Shown: positions 17,227 through 26,021 of the stretch, in pieces | Numbering within the stretch: position 1 is the stretch's first letter | How the letters are laid out: the number at the start of each line of letters is the position of its first letter | Assembly (NCBI RefSeq): GCF_018140925.1 | Contig: NZ_CP073315.1 | Location: 2,356,001-2,420,000 of the forward strand | Source of the DNA: Psychrobacillus sp. INOP01 | GTDB lineage: Bacteria > Bacillota > Bacilli > Bacillales_A > Planococcaceae | Reading direction: 5' to 3' | DNA length: 64,000 bases | Made by a program: the position numbers and the translations under genes | The notes under the pieces: generated by a model | What the model was told of the DNA's origin: nothing | Seen by the model: the letters and a program-made list of their open reading frames with translations, nothing else | The model's database searches: none

Positions 17227-17555
17227 CGAAGTGATCAGATTGTAATATGGAGTACATATTGAAATGATAAAAGCATGAGCGTGCTTTAAAAGAAGGGATT
17301 TGTTAAAGAAGTTTGATATAGTGACTGCTGCTTATTTGACATACTCACCCATTTTCATGATTTATTAAAATAGTATTAATGTTCCTAGCGTTAAATTTAA
17401 TTATTTCTGATTTAAATAGGTAGGGCAAAATAACTATTTTGGAAATCCTATTGAACTGGTAAAGTTGAAGCAAGTTGAGGACTCTAAAACGATTGGCTGT
17501 AAGGTATAAGTGGTTTACTTAGAGATAGAACCGAAATGAAGGGGGATAAGAATTC
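17227..17555. other. Gene-free stretch
   Basis: About 330 bases, AT-rich, without an ORF that has a ribosome binding site. A small hairpin AAAGCA-TGAGCG-TGCTTT lies at 17272-17291. A TTGACA at 17336 has no good -10 at normal spacing. Otherwise nothing seen. Confidence 0.5.
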
Positions 17556-17951
17556 ATGATTGAATGGGGAAACATCAATTACTTGCCGGTATTGGTCGGG
17601 GGTATTATTTATATGGTGTATGGAGGAATCTATTATTCATTAGTTTTGTCAAATAAGAACAAGCATGAGGATATTACGACTCATGAAAGTAAAGGTCCAT
17701 TTAAGTATATTTACTCGGTAATAATGGCGTTTATTAGTTCATTTTTAATGGCCTTACTCGTACAAAATATAGGGGTAAATGATTTACTTGGAGGAGCGGG
17801 GATAGGCTTCATCGTTGGATTAATAATAACGATGGTTTATCTGAAAAACTCTTTTTTTGGTCTGATATCCAAGAAATCATTTATGATAGCAATTGTAGAT
17901 CACCTAATTATTTTCACGATATTAGGTGCCATTCACGGAATTCTTATATAA
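17556..17951 (+). CDS. DUF1761-like membrane protein, 131 aa
   Basis: Four hydrophobic helices (about 9-27, 50-70, 78-97, 107-130). The opening INYLPVLVGGIIYMVYGGIYYSLVL and the C-terminal IAIVDHLIIFTILGAIHGIL resemble the DUF1761 family, whose function is unknown. ATG with GAAGGGGGAT RBS. Single gene between a long gap and a repeat. Confidence 0.65.
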   Translation: MIEWGNINYLPVLVGGIIYMVYGGIYYSLVLSNKNKHEDITTHESKGPFKYIYSVIMAFISSFLMALLVQNIGVNDLLGGAGIGFIVGLIITMVYLKNSFFGLISKKSFMIAIVDHLIIFTILGAIHGILI

Positions 17952-18029
17952 TATAAATACCTAAAATGAGGTGTTGTCTCTAGAAGGAGATAATACTTTT
18001 TCTAAAAGATAAGAAAGTATATAAAAATG

Positions 18030-18285
18030 TAGCGTGAACACTAGTTTCATGTGACTTTCGAGAATGAATACTCCTGCTGATTTCCGTTACAGGTGGACGC
18101 TTTCCGCGGGGGAGCGATGAACCATCACCTTCGCTTGCGCGTCGATGTAATGGTTCATCTGTCTCCCTCACCCCGCTGGAGTAATCACCTTGCACTACAA
18201 TCAATATAGAGTGTAGTACTTCATTGGAAGATTTAGCATAACATATTGCTTAGATGATAAGATTACCCAAAGTTAATGTAGGAAT
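18030..18285 (-). repeat. Dispersed intergenic repeat, copy 2 (inverted)
   Basis: Reverse orientation of the family: CTGCTGATTTCCGTTACAGG then TGGACGCTTTCCGCGGG. Next comes an insert with GAACCATCA...TAATGGTTC inverted arms. The right part is CAATCAATATAGAGTGTAGTACT...AGCATA...GCTTAGATGATA. Short ORFs here are by-products. Confidence 0.75.
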
Positions 18286-18360
18286 AAAATCATCCTTATC
18301 TTTACTTATTTCCAAATGATACATGAATATTTAAGTGATATTGTATTCAATTATCCGTTT

Positions 18361-18548
18361 CTTCAAGTGAATTTTGTTGATTGGAGCGCAGGGCGGCGAC
18401 TCCAGTGGGAACAGCGCGAGCTGAAGACCCTGGACGGAGCGTAGCGAAAATCTTTTTTGCGACGAGCCTTGCGCAGGAGCAAAGGAAGCGGCTGAAGCCG
18501 TGCCCACGGAAAGCGTCCGCCCGAAGCGGAAATCAACGGCATCGGCAT
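18361..18548 (+). repeat. Dispersed intergenic repeat, copy 3
   Basis: CCCACGGAAAGCGTCCGCCC and AAGCGGAAATCAACGGCAT at the right end. The middle carries TGCGACGAGCCTTGCGCAGG, shared with the element at 54084-54108. GC-rich against an AT-rich background. Confidence 0.75.
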
Positions 18549-18573
18549 ATCTAGTTTTTTTTTTTCTTAGAGG

Positions 18574-18602
18574 ACCGGGAGTCTTTTTGCCCGGTTTTTC
18601 TT
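18574..18602 (+). terminator. Terminator-like hairpin
   Basis: ACCGGG / CCCGGT stem with AGTCTTTTTG loop and TTTTTC tail. It stands after the repeat copy and before the lipoprotein gene; no gene directly upstream on this strand. Confidence 0.6.
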
Positions 18603-18815
18603 ATATTTGAATATGTAGGTGTTGTTTTGGAATATAAAATGTTGAATTGTCCGCTGTTCGCCAACATGTTACTATAAGGTCACTGTCTCCAAGCTCATTT
18701 AGTAAATGTGTTATTAATAGAGTGTAAAACACTATTATCTCGCTTTGGGCTAGGATAATAAATATGTAACACCCCTTGAAGAGGAACGTCTAATTACAAA
18801 AAGGGGAATACATCT

Positions 18816-19265
18816 ATGAAAAAGGTAATTTCACTCTGTATTTTATTTATTGCTCTTATATTTGCAGGGTGTCAAAATGAAGAAAACTCAGCTAATACAA
18901 TTGGGGAACAAAATAATGTTCCCGACTACACACCTTCATCTGAGGATGTTGTAGATATGCATGGAGAAATTGAAAATAAAGAGAGATTCGAAGAGTTTCT
19001 AAATAATGTTGAAAAAAACCAAAAGGATAGTATTAGAGTAGTTAGTTATACCACAGAAGGTGATCCAATGCTGAAGGATCTTGAATATGATGGTGGAGTT
19101 ATAAAATATACAACAGACACAAGAAGAGATAAATTTGGAGTAGGAAGCATAAGTAATACATCTTGTACTTCAGTTGAGGTCGTTGAAACCACAGAAAGAA
19201 CTGATTACCTTCTGGAAGGCTGCGATAATAAAGTAGATAATATTATTTTAGTCACTTGGAAATAG
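18816..19265 (+). CDS. DUF4362-type lipoprotein, 149 aa
   Basis: Signal peptide with lipobox FAGC at about residues 16-19. The mature part shows the DUF4362 pattern: DVVDMHGEIENKERFEEFLNN, then DSIRVVSYTTEGDPMLKDLEYDG and IKYTTDTRRDKFG, ending with a paired cysteine region (NTSCTS ... LEGCDNK). Exported and anchored to the outer face of the membrane; function unknown. ATG with AAAGGGGAA RBS. Confidence 0.8.
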   Translation: MKKVISLCILFIALIFAGCQNEENSANTIGEQNNVPDYTPSSEDVVDMHGEIENKERFEEFLNNVEKNQKDSIRVVSYTTEGDPMLKDLEYDGGVIKYTTDTRRDKFGVGSISNTSCTSVEVVETTERTDYLLEGCDNKVDNIILVTWK

Positions 19266-19325
19266 CAGGGGACGGGTTTTTCTTGAGGTTTTCATATTTA
19301 GAATTATATTATCTATTGCTCACTT

Positions 19326-19373
19326 AAACACAATATGTTAGATTATATAAATGAACTAAACACAATATATAGT
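19326..19373 (+). promoter_or_regulatory. Paired NrdR boxes upstream of the RNR operon
   Basis: ACACAATATGTTAGAT at 19326-19341 and ACACAATATATAGTAT at 19358-19373 resemble the NrdR box (ACAC-ATATAT-GTGT type). They lie exactly 32 bases apart, three helical turns, as in known NrdR double sites. A TATA-rich -10-like region lies between them. NrdR represses RNR genes when dATP is high. Confidence 0.7.
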
Positions 19374-19383
19374 ATGTTAACGA

Positions 19384-19590
19384 TAAAAAGGTACCTTTAT
19401 GGTTTAAAAGGGAATTCGGTAAAAGCCGAAGCTGTCCCCGCAACTGTAAGTGTGGACGACTGTTGAATAGCCACTGCGAGCAATCGTGGGAAGGCCAGCA
19501 GAAGAGTGAAACACGAGCCAGTAGACCTGCCTCTTCATCGGTAAGCAACACTTTCTTCGGGGGTTGAGAGGTGGGAGCGAAGGCCTCTAT
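19384..19590 (+). ncRNA. Cobalamin (B12) riboswitch
   Basis: All main conserved elements are present: AAAAGGGAATTCGGT, then AAAGCCGAAGCTGTCCCCGC and AACTGTAAGTG (central core), and the B12 box AGCCAGTAGACCTGCC at 19516-19531. A P13-type stem CAACAC...GGGGTTG follows. It lies on the sense strand 200 bases before the ribonucleotide reductase operon. Confidence 0.92.
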
Positions 19591-19635
19591 CTCTAATGAT
19601 CGATATGTCTTGTTGTATCCTACACTTTTAATTTT

Positions 19636-19677
19636 GAGCGATGGCTCAGCCGAAGATGGCTGTGACATCGCTTTTTG
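19636..19677 (+). terminator. Riboswitch-controlled terminator
   Basis: GAGCGATG...CATCGCTTTTT with an inner stem (TCAGCC / GGCTGTGA). It stands downstream of the B12 aptamer and 125 nt before nrdE, so it is the likely expression platform. Confidence 0.8.
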
Positions 19678-19698
19678 TATTGTAGTTTAAATGTGTGT

Positions 19699-19782
19699 AC
19701 CACATAAAGAGCGGTAAGTACCACATAAAACAATCCAAGCACCACATAACCGAGGACAAGCGCCACATAACTGTACTCGATA
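19699..19782 (+). repeat. Four-unit 21-nt tandem repeat in the nrdE leader
   Basis: The nonamer ACCACATAA starts at 19699, 19720 and 19741 and as GCCACATAA at 19762, exactly 21 bases apart; the remaining 12 bases of each unit vary. It lies between the terminator and the nrdE ribosome binding site. Because 21 is divisible by three, it opens false reading frames on both strands. Confidence 0.9.
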
Positions 19783-19802
19783 AAAATATAGGAGGAATTC
19801 AA

Positions 19803-22028
19803 ATGATAATCAGCTCAAACACAACTAAACAAGAAGTACTACATAATCTAACAAAAGAATTTGGGGAAGAAAAAATTGCTCCTCTTATAAAAACACATGA
19901 AAGATGGATGCAAAAGCACCCAGAAGGTACAATAGCCGCTTGGTCTAAGTCAATGTCATTAGAAGCCTTAAGCTTTCTAGATGAACAAGAAACGTACTGG
20001 ACCTTTGTAGCTGCACGAGTCCATCTAGCCGAGGTTTACGAGCAAGTAGCTGAGAGAAGAAACACAACTGCGGATGCAGTGTACACAAAATTTGCAAAAA
20101 ATGTACAGCACTTAAGTGAAAAAGGTATTTACGATAAACGTCTTAAACAAGTATATTCCCTACAGGAACTAGAGCAATTAGCTGAGATCCTTGTACCAGA
20201 GAGAGACTACTTGTTTACATATATTGGACTGAAAACGCTATTGGATCGCTATGTAGCGAAGGACTTTGATAAGTCTATTGTGGAACTGCCACAGGAACGA
20301 TGGCTGGTTATTGCGATGACGCTTATGAAGGATGAGCAAGAAAATCGAATAGAGAAAATAAAAGAAGCATACTGGGCAATGAGCAACCTATATATGACAG
20401 TAGCAACACCAACACTTTCTAATGCAGGTAAGCCACATGGGCAACTTTCTAGCTGTTTTATAGACACGGTAGATGATAGTCTTCAAGGAATATACGATAG
20501 CAATACCGACGTAGCAACTCTTTCAAAATTTGGTGGTGGTATCGGTGTTTATATGGGTAAAGTGCGTAGCCGTGGGTCTTCTATTAGAGGCTTTGTAGGA
20601 GCCTCTAGTGGTGTACTCCCTTGGATAAAACAGCTTAATAATACGGCAGTAAGTGTGGATCAGCTTGGGCAACGTCAAGGAGCGGTAGCTGTTTACCTAG
20701 ATGTGTGGCATAAAGATATCTTTACATTTTTAGATCTACGTTTAAATAATGGGGATGATCGTCTCCGTGCGCACGACATTTTTACTGGTGTGTGCTTGCC
20801 AGATTTATTTATGGAGAAAGTAGATGCTAGAGAGGAATGGCATTTATTTGACCCGCATGAAGTTCGCCAGCTAAAAGGCTATTCGTTAGAAGATTTCTAT
20901 GATGAAAAACGTGGAGATGGTTCGTTCCGCCAAAAATATGAGGAATGCGTCAGTGATCATCGTTTGTCTCGAGAAACAGTTCCTGCTATCGACTTGATGA
21001 AGCGAATTATGCGGTCTCAGCTAGAGACTGGTGTGCCATTTATGTTTTACCGCGATGAGGTCAATCGTAGCAACCCGAACAAACATGCTGGGATGATTTA
21101 TAGTAGTAATCTTTGTACAGAAATTTTCCAAAACCAAAGTGCAACAACATTCGAGTCGATTCAAATTGAGGATGATATCATTGTCACTCGTCGTAAGCCA
21201 GGGGACTTTGTCGTATGTAATTTATCTTCTATTAATCTAGGACGAGCAGTTCCGGCAGATGTATTAGAAAAGCTCATAAAAATTCAAGTTCGAATGCTCG
21301 ATAACGTGATTGACCTAAATATGATTCCAGTTCCTCAAGCAGAACGTACGAATTCTAGATACAGAGGGATCGGTCTAGGAACGTTTGGATGGCATCATTT
21401 ACTCGCACTCAAGAATATTCGCTGGGAATCGGATGAAGCGGTAGAGCTTGCGGATGCATTATATGAAAAAGTTGCTTACTTAACGATTAAAGCTTCTGCA
21501 GAGCTTGCAATGGAAAAAGGGGCATATCCATTATTCGAAGGGTCAGATTGGCAAACAGGAGTCTATTTTGACAATCGCAGGTATGACAGTGAATCGTGGA
21601 ATGAACTTCGTGAACAAGTAAGTAAAAGCGGAATACGAAACGGTTATTTAATGGCGGTTGCTCCGAATTCTTCGACATCCATTTTAGCTGGAAGTACTGC
21701 AAGTATTGATCCAATCTTCCAAAAGTCTTACTCGGAAGAGAAGAAGGATTATAAAATCCCAGTCACTGTACCGGATTTAAATTCTGAGACTACATGGTAC
21801 TACAAATCTGCTTATTTCATTGATCAGCATTGGACACTTAAACAAAATGCTGCCCGTCAACGTCATATCGACCAAGGTGTTTCGCTAAACCTATATGTGC
21901 AAAATACGATCAAAGCAAAAGAATTATTAGATTTACACTTAGATGCCTGGAATAGTGGGCTGAAAACAACTTATTATGTGCGTTCCACTTCAGTTGAATT
22001 AGTAGATTGCGACTCTTGTTCAAGCTGA
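19803..22028 (+). CDS. nrdE: Class I ribonucleoside-diphosphate reductase, alpha subunit
   Basis: 741 residues; reduces ribonucleotides to deoxyribonucleotides with the beta subunit encoded downstream. Active-site features visible: LSSCFIDTVDDSL (first cysteine), STLSKFGGGIGVYMGKVRSRG-type loop, SSNLCTEI with NLSSINLG (N-C-E radical-transfer residues), APNSSTSILAGSTASIDP, and a C-terminal CDSC thiol pair. ATG at 19803 follows AGGAGGAATTCAA; an upstream frame to 19695 is only the 21-nt repeat. The N terminus is shorter than a full ATP cone, so dATP regulation is uncertain. Controlled by NrdR boxes and a cobalamin riboswitch. Confidence 0.93.
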   Translation: MIISSNTTKQEVLHNLTKEFGEEKIAPLIKTHERWMQKHPEGTIAAWSKSMSLEALSFLDEQETYWTFVAARVHLAEVYEQVAERRNTTADAVYTKFAKNVQHLSEKGIYDKRLKQVYSLQELEQLAEILVPERDYLFTYIGLKTLLDRYVAKDFDKSIVELPQERWLVIAMTLMKDEQENRIEKIKEAYWAMSNLYMTVATPTLSNAGKPHGQLSSCFIDTVDDSLQGIYDSNTDVATLSKFGGGIGVYMGKVRSRGSSIRGFVGASSGVLPWIKQLNNTAVSVDQLGQRQGAVAVYLDVWHKDIFTFLDLRLNNGDDRLRAHDIFTGVCLPDLFMEKVDAREEWHLFDPHEVRQLKGYSLEDFYDEKRGDGSFRQKYEECVSDHRLSRETVPAIDLMKRIMRSQLETGVPFMFYRDEVNRSNPNKHAGMIYSSNLCTEIFQNQSATTFESIQIEDDIIVTRRKPGDFVVCNLSSINLGRAVPADVLEKLIKIQVRMLDNVIDLNMIPVPQAERTNSRYRGIGLGTFGWHHLLALKNIRWESDEAVELADALYEKVAYLTIKASAELAMEKGAYPLFEGSDWQTGVYFDNRRYDSESWNELREQVSKSGIRNGYLMAVAPNSSTSILAGSTASIDPIFQKSYSEEKKDYKIPVTVPDLNSETTWYYKSAYFIDQHWTLKQNAARQRHIDQGVSLNLYVQNTIKAKELLDLHLDAWNSGLKTTYYVRSTSVELVDCDSCSS

Positions 22029-22471
22029 TGAAGGCCATCATTTGTTATTTAAGCTATAGCGGAAATACCGAAGAAGTAGCGGAGCTATTGAAAGTACAAT
22101 TGGAAGCTGGCGGTATCGATATAGATATGTATAGCATTGGTTATGGAGCGGTACCGAATTTGTTTGAATATGACCTTATTTTTCTTGGAACTTTTACTTG
22201 GGATAAGGGGAGTACGCCGGAGGAAATGAAGGACTTTGCAAGAGAAGTTGGTGATAAGCCACATAATGTCTATATATTCGGCTCTGGTGACACACAGTTT
22301 GGCGGAGATGATTTGTTCTGTAATGCTGTGGAAAAATTAGTTCGTTTCTATAACAGCGATTATCCGGGTTTGAAAATTGAGCAATCACCGAGAGGTAGCC
22401 AGGAGAAGCTGGTAAGTAAATGGTTAGAAGGAGTTTTGGAACATGCAGAAGGCAAAAACATTAGACCCTAG
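22028..22471 (+). CDS. Flavodoxin in the RNR operon (NrdI-like role)
   Basis: 147 residues. FMN phosphate loop SYSGNTEEVAE near residues 9-19, tyrosine/tryptophan region FLGTFTWDKGSTPEEM, and the FMN-binding GSGDTQFGGDDLFCNAV. This is a full flavodoxin pattern, longer than typical NrdI (about 120-130). Its start overlaps the nrdE stop (TGATG) and its end overlaps nrdF, so it is translated as part of the RNR unit. By position it should act as the electron donor or cofactor maturase of the beta subunit. Confidence 0.85.
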   Translation: MKAIICYLSYSGNTEEVAELLKVQLEAGGIDIDMYSIGYGAVPNLFEYDLIFLGTFTWDKGSTPEEMKDFAREVGDKPHNVYIFGSGDTQFGGDDLFCNAVEKLVRFYNSDYPGLKIEQSPRGSQEKLVSKWLEGVLEHAEGKNIRP

Positions 22472-23474
22472 AAATCCAAATAAATCGACTGGAATTTTCA
22501 ACGGTCAGTCAAGTGGGATATTAAACTGGAACGATATTGCCTATCCCCACTGGCATAAGATGTACAAGCGCTTGCTAGGTAACTACTGGCAGGCAGATGA
22601 AATAAATATGTCAAATGATATTAAGCAGTTCGCTAGCTTGAGTCAGTCAGAGCAGGATGCTTATTTGAAGATTATTGGTTTACTTGCAACATTGGATGCA
22701 CCTCAAACACGCACAGCTCTGCTCTTGTCTCTATACGCAACCGATCCATCGGTTCAATCGATTATGGCGGTCATAGCGCAGCAGGAAGCGGTACATAATG
22801 AAAGCTATTCGTATGTACTATCTTCAGTCGTATCACTGGATCAGCAAAACAAGGCATTCGAATTTGGGAGAACAGACGAAATTTTACTCAAGCGTAATCA
22901 AAATATCGCCAAGTATTATAATGACTTCGTTGAAAACCCAACGACAGAAAATATAGTAAAAACCTTAACGTATACGACATTGCTAGAAGGTTTGTTTTTC
23001 TATTCAGGCTTTGCCTACTTCTATAATCTTGCTCGCTATAACAAAATGGTAGGGACTTCTACAATGATCAGCTATATTAACCGAGACGAGCTAGAGCATG
23101 GCCGATTTATATCTGAACTGTTTAGAGCAACTCTTTCTGAAAACCCAGAATTGAATAACGAAGAACTGATTGGGTGGGTATACGAGCAATTTAAAGAATC
23201 CGTAGAATTAGAAATAGAATGGTCAGAGTATGTATTAGCTGATATTGAAGGAATCGAATTAGAGGAAATGCACGGGTATATTAAATATCGTGCCAACAAA
23301 ATGCTGCGTCTTATTGGGCTTAATGAAATCTATCCTGAATATGTGGAAAATCCAATGAAATGGATACGTGCATACGCAGACAATATTGATGGCACAAAAA
23401 CAGATTTCTTTGAACAAAAATCACGCCAATACGTAAAAGTAAACGCTATTGATAATGGATTTGATGATCTATAA
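22443..23474 (+). CDS. nrdF: Class I ribonucleoside-diphosphate reductase, beta subunit
   Basis: 343 residues; carries the dimetal-tyrosyl radical centre. Ligands appear complete: D85 (LLATLDAPQTR), E115 and H118 (QQEAVHNESY), E182 (LLEGLFFYSGF), E216 and H219 (RDELEHG). The radical tyrosine is Y122. It is thus not a metal-free class Ie protein. The IARYNKMVGTSTMISYINRDE region suggests the short Ia-like group rather than classic NrdF, so the symbol is provisional. Start ATG with AAGGAG nine bases upstream, 29 nt inside the flavodoxin gene. Confidence 0.92.
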   Translation: MQKAKTLDPRNPNKSTGIFNGQSSGILNWNDIAYPHWHKMYKRLLGNYWQADEINMSNDIKQFASLSQSEQDAYLKIIGLLATLDAPQTRTALLLSLYATDPSVQSIMAVIAQQEAVHNESYSYVLSSVVSLDQQNKAFEFGRTDEILLKRNQNIAKYYNDFVENPTTENIVKTLTYTTLLEGLFFYSGFAYFYNLARYNKMVGTSTMISYINRDELEHGRFISELFRATLSENPELNNEELIGWVYEQFKESVELEIEWSEYVLADIEGIELEEMHGYIKYRANKMLRLIGLNEIYPEYVENPMKWIRAYADNIDGTKTDFFEQKSRQYVKVNAIDNGFDDL

Positions 23475-23479
23475 GTAAA

Positions 23480-23521
23480 ATAAGCGTCTATGAGTCCCTT
23501 TGACTTATAGACGCTTATTCC
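23480..23521. terminator. Bidirectional terminator
   Basis: AATAAGCGTCTATGAGTC / GACTTATAGACGCTTATT long stem between the convergent nrdF and kinase genes. Confidence 0.85.
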
Positions 23522-23535
23522 TTCTTTAAAAACCC

Positions 23536-25206
23536 TTATGTAGTAGAAGGTAGTGTTATCGTTACAATTGTTCCAAGCTCACTTGACTCTACCTGAATGT
23601 CTCCGTTATGTGCTTCCACAAGTTGTTTTGCAATGGCCAGCCCAAGCCCGGTTCCTGAAACTTCCGTAGTTGTATTTGTTCCTCTATAGTAGCGATTAAA
23701 TAGATTTTCTAGTTCCTCTATCGGAATACCTTCTCCTTCATCTTGAATAGTTAATTTTACAGAATCTTTCTTTTGATCAATTATTAAAAGTATTTTTGTT
23801 CCTTCGGGTGTATGTTTAATCGCATTTCCGACTAAATTATCGAGTACTCGTTCAAACAACTTTGGATCAATATAAACTTGTGCATCTTCATCTCCTATAG
23901 GCTCTTGGATATCCTTCCAAACGGAATTGGACATATACGATTTTACGAATTCAAATAGGTTTACATTAATCTTTTCTATTGAAATAGCATTGTTTTTTAG
24001 TTGATAAGTGTATGTTAAATCTTCTATTAAAGCATTCATATAGGTCGACTTTTCTTGCATTGTCTTTGCAAAAGCTTTTATCTCTTCATTTGACCACACA
24101 TAATCATCAGAAGAAAGCATGGTTGAATATCCATAAATCGAACTAAGCGGCGTTTTTAAATCATGTGATAGACCAGTAATCCAGTCTTCTCGTAACTTTT
24201 CAGTTTGCATAATCTTTCGCTCATTTGCTTCCTGCGTAGAAGCTAGATGGGAGAGTGATCGATCAATTTCTTCGTATACACGGTATTTTCGCTTTAACCG
24301 TCCAGTTTTATAATTCCTTAATTTGCGATCGTCTAAAACCTCATAATCCTGTTTGGCTAATTTTTCGATACGCTTAAGAAAGAACAAGACTGGGCGACCA
24401 AATCGGCTTCCAATCCAAAAAGAAAACAATATAGTAAAGAAAAAGAGAATAAGGTGAAATAACAGAAGACCTATCCCAAACTTTTTCATGCCATCCACAA
24501 ATGCTGGTTCAAAAGGGTTATAGTTTGAATTATTGATCCTGACAACAGCAATCGTTCCATCTGCTAATAACCCGGAAGCGATTACTTCTTTTCTTTCGGA
24601 ATAATTATGGGAACTAGCAAGTATTTCAATACCACTAAGTGCTTGTTTTGATGGACCAAAAACAACTTGTTCTCGCTTGCCTTCTTGCGTATAAATTTCA
24701 AAAATGGCGTCTGCTTGTGCTAGTTTCTTTTGTATGTCACCCGACAAATTTTCATCATTTTCTTGAACAATCATAGAAAGTAACTGTGTTGCAGGATGTA
24801 TTTCGATAAATACAATATACAAGCCGTTACCCTGTTCCCAAACAAATGCCTCTTTCGTTTTTGTCATGGCTACAAATTGAGAAATAGTGTAACTTTGGCA
24901 ACAATAACTACTATTCTCTGAACTAGCAAGTACCTTGCCGTCTTTATTGACTAATTGAACAAGTCCTTTATTTTCATGTGCCGAGTCAATTAAATCTTGA
25001 GATAAATGATAAGTCCCATTTGAATCTTTAGTAAAATCTGACTCAAGCTCAAACGCATCTAGTTCACGAATATCAGTATAGCTATTACTGCCCATTACAT
25101 CATTAACAAAATATACAATCAGTCCAATCGATACAATGAGCAGTACAGTATAAAAGACAACAAAATATGCTAAAAAACGAGTAGTCATTTTCGTGGATAA
25201 TCGCAT
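23536..25206 (-). CDS. Sensor histidine kinase, 556 aa
   Basis: N-terminal transmembrane helix (about 10-33), an extracytoplasmic sensor domain of about 210 residues, a second helix (about 240-265), then HAMP-like linker, HisKA with EDWITGLSHDLKTPLSSIYGYS and HATPase with NLVGNAIKHTPEG and GTGLGLAIAKQLVE. Orthodox sensor kinase paired with the regulator that precedes it. ATG at 25206 lies seven bases after GAGGAG at the end of the regulator gene. Signal unknown. Confidence 0.92.
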   Translation of the reverse strand: MRLSTKMTTRFLAYFVVFYTVLLIVSIGLIVYFVNDVMGSNSYTDIRELDAFELESDFTKDSNGTYHLSQDLIDSAHENKGLVQLVNKDGKVLASSENSSYCCQSYTISQFVAMTKTKEAFVWEQGNGLYIVFIEIHPATQLLSMIVQENDENLSGDIQKKLAQADAIFEIYTQEGKREQVVFGPSKQALSGIEILASSHNYSERKEVIASGLLADGTIAVVRINNSNYNPFEPAFVDGMKKFGIGLLLFHLILFFFTILFSFWIGSRFGRPVLFFLKRIEKLAKQDYEVLDDRKLRNYKTGRLKRKYRVYEEIDRSLSHLASTQEANERKIMQTEKLREDWITGLSHDLKTPLSSIYGYSTMLSSDDYVWSNEEIKAFAKTMQEKSTYMNALIEDLTYTYQLKNNAISIEKINVNLFEFVKSYMSNSVWKDIQEPIGDEDAQVYIDPKLFERVLDNLVGNAIKHTPEGTKILLIIDQKKDSVKLTIQDEGEGIPIEELENLFNRYYRGTNTTTEVSGTGLGLAIAKQLVEAHNGDIQVESSELGTIVTITLPSTT

Positions 25207-25207
25207 T

Positions 25208-25912
25208 TTAATGCTCCTCACTTATAAGTTTATATCCTATACCACGAATGGTTAACAGCAGTTTAGGATTCCCAGGTTGCACCTCAATCTTTTCACGAAG
25301 TTTTCTGATATGAACCATAATCGTATTGTCATCTATAAAATGCTCTTCTCCCCAAACGTGAGCATAAATTTGTTCCTTGGATAGAACCTGTCCTGGGTGC
25401 TCACAAAAAAATTGAAGTAAGTGAAAGAGTTTTCCTGTTAGAATCGTTTTATGCCCAGCAACAGTAAGTTCAGCTGCAGCGATATTTAGCTGGAAACGAC
25501 CGAAGTCAAATACCTGTTTCCATGTGGAGGTAGAAGTGGGGGATTTATATCGTTTCATCTGCACTTTGACGCGAGCAGCGAGTTCCATTGGGTTAAATGG
25601 TTTTGTAATATAATCATCCGCACCGTACATAAAACCGCGAAGTTTGTCGGCATCATTTGCTTTTGCTGATAGGAAAAAGATTGGAGCATCCGATTTGGTG
25701 CGTACCTTTTCCGCTAAGTCAAGACCGGTACCATCTGGTAGCATGATGTCGAAAATAAATAGGTCATAATTATATTGTGCAATAAGTGTTTCGGCAGTGT
25801 GATAACTCGTGCACACATCTATCTGATTAAAGCCCTCTTTTCTTAAAATGATATCTACCATATCCCCAATTGCTTGTTCGTCATCCACAACTAAAATTTT
25901 TGCATTTAACAC
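25208..25912 (-). CDS. OmpR-family response regulator, 234 aa
   Basis: Receiver with DDE at about 10-12, phospho-acceptor D55 (LFIFDIMLPDGTG), LSAKAND and YITKPFNP; winged-helix output (KLFHLLQFFCEHPGQVLSKEQIY, TIMVHIRKLREKIE, TIRGIGYKLI). GTG at 25912 is preferred with TTGGAGTGG upstream. Divergent from the DUF418 gene at 26022, which is a possible target. A TTGTTA-N17-TATATC promoter can be drawn on the minus strand in the gap. Confidence 0.92.
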   Translation of the reverse strand: MLNAKILVVDDEQAIGDMVDIILRKEGFNQIDVCTSYHTAETLIAQYNYDLFIFDIMLPDGTGLDLAEKVRTKSDAPIFFLSAKANDADKLRGFMYGADDYITKPFNPMELAARVKVQMKRYKSPTSTSTWKQVFDFGRFQLNIAAAELTVAGHKTILTGKLFHLLQFFCEHPGQVLSKEQIYAHVWGEEHFIDDNTIMVHIRKLREKIEVQPGNPKLLLTIRGIGYKLISEEH

Positions 25913-26021
25913 TAATATCCACTCCAAAATTTAAGATTTCTTTAAGGTACGTTTCACGCTGATATAAGCTTCTTACTTTATACTAACAAACGAGCGATAT
26001 AAAACTCTAGGAGGATTTCTA

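Noticed and set aside
17980-18548. Minus-strand ORFs of 60-75 codons
   Set aside because: They lie inside dispersed repeat copies and have no RBS.
19699-19782. CRISPR-like repeats
   Set aside because: Nine-base motif with 12-base gaps and no cas genes; wrong repeat and spacer lengths.
19620-19802. Open frames on both strands across the nrdE leader (one encoding YVVL-type repeats, one extending nrdE upstream)
   Set aside because: They are by-products of the 21-nt tandem repeat, whose period is divisible by three; neither has a ribosome binding site, and the nrdE RBS lies right before 19803.
22443-23474. Metal-free class Ie RNR beta subunit
   Set aside because: All six metal ligands (D85, E115, H118, E182, E216, H219) and Y122 are present, unlike the substituted Ie proteins.
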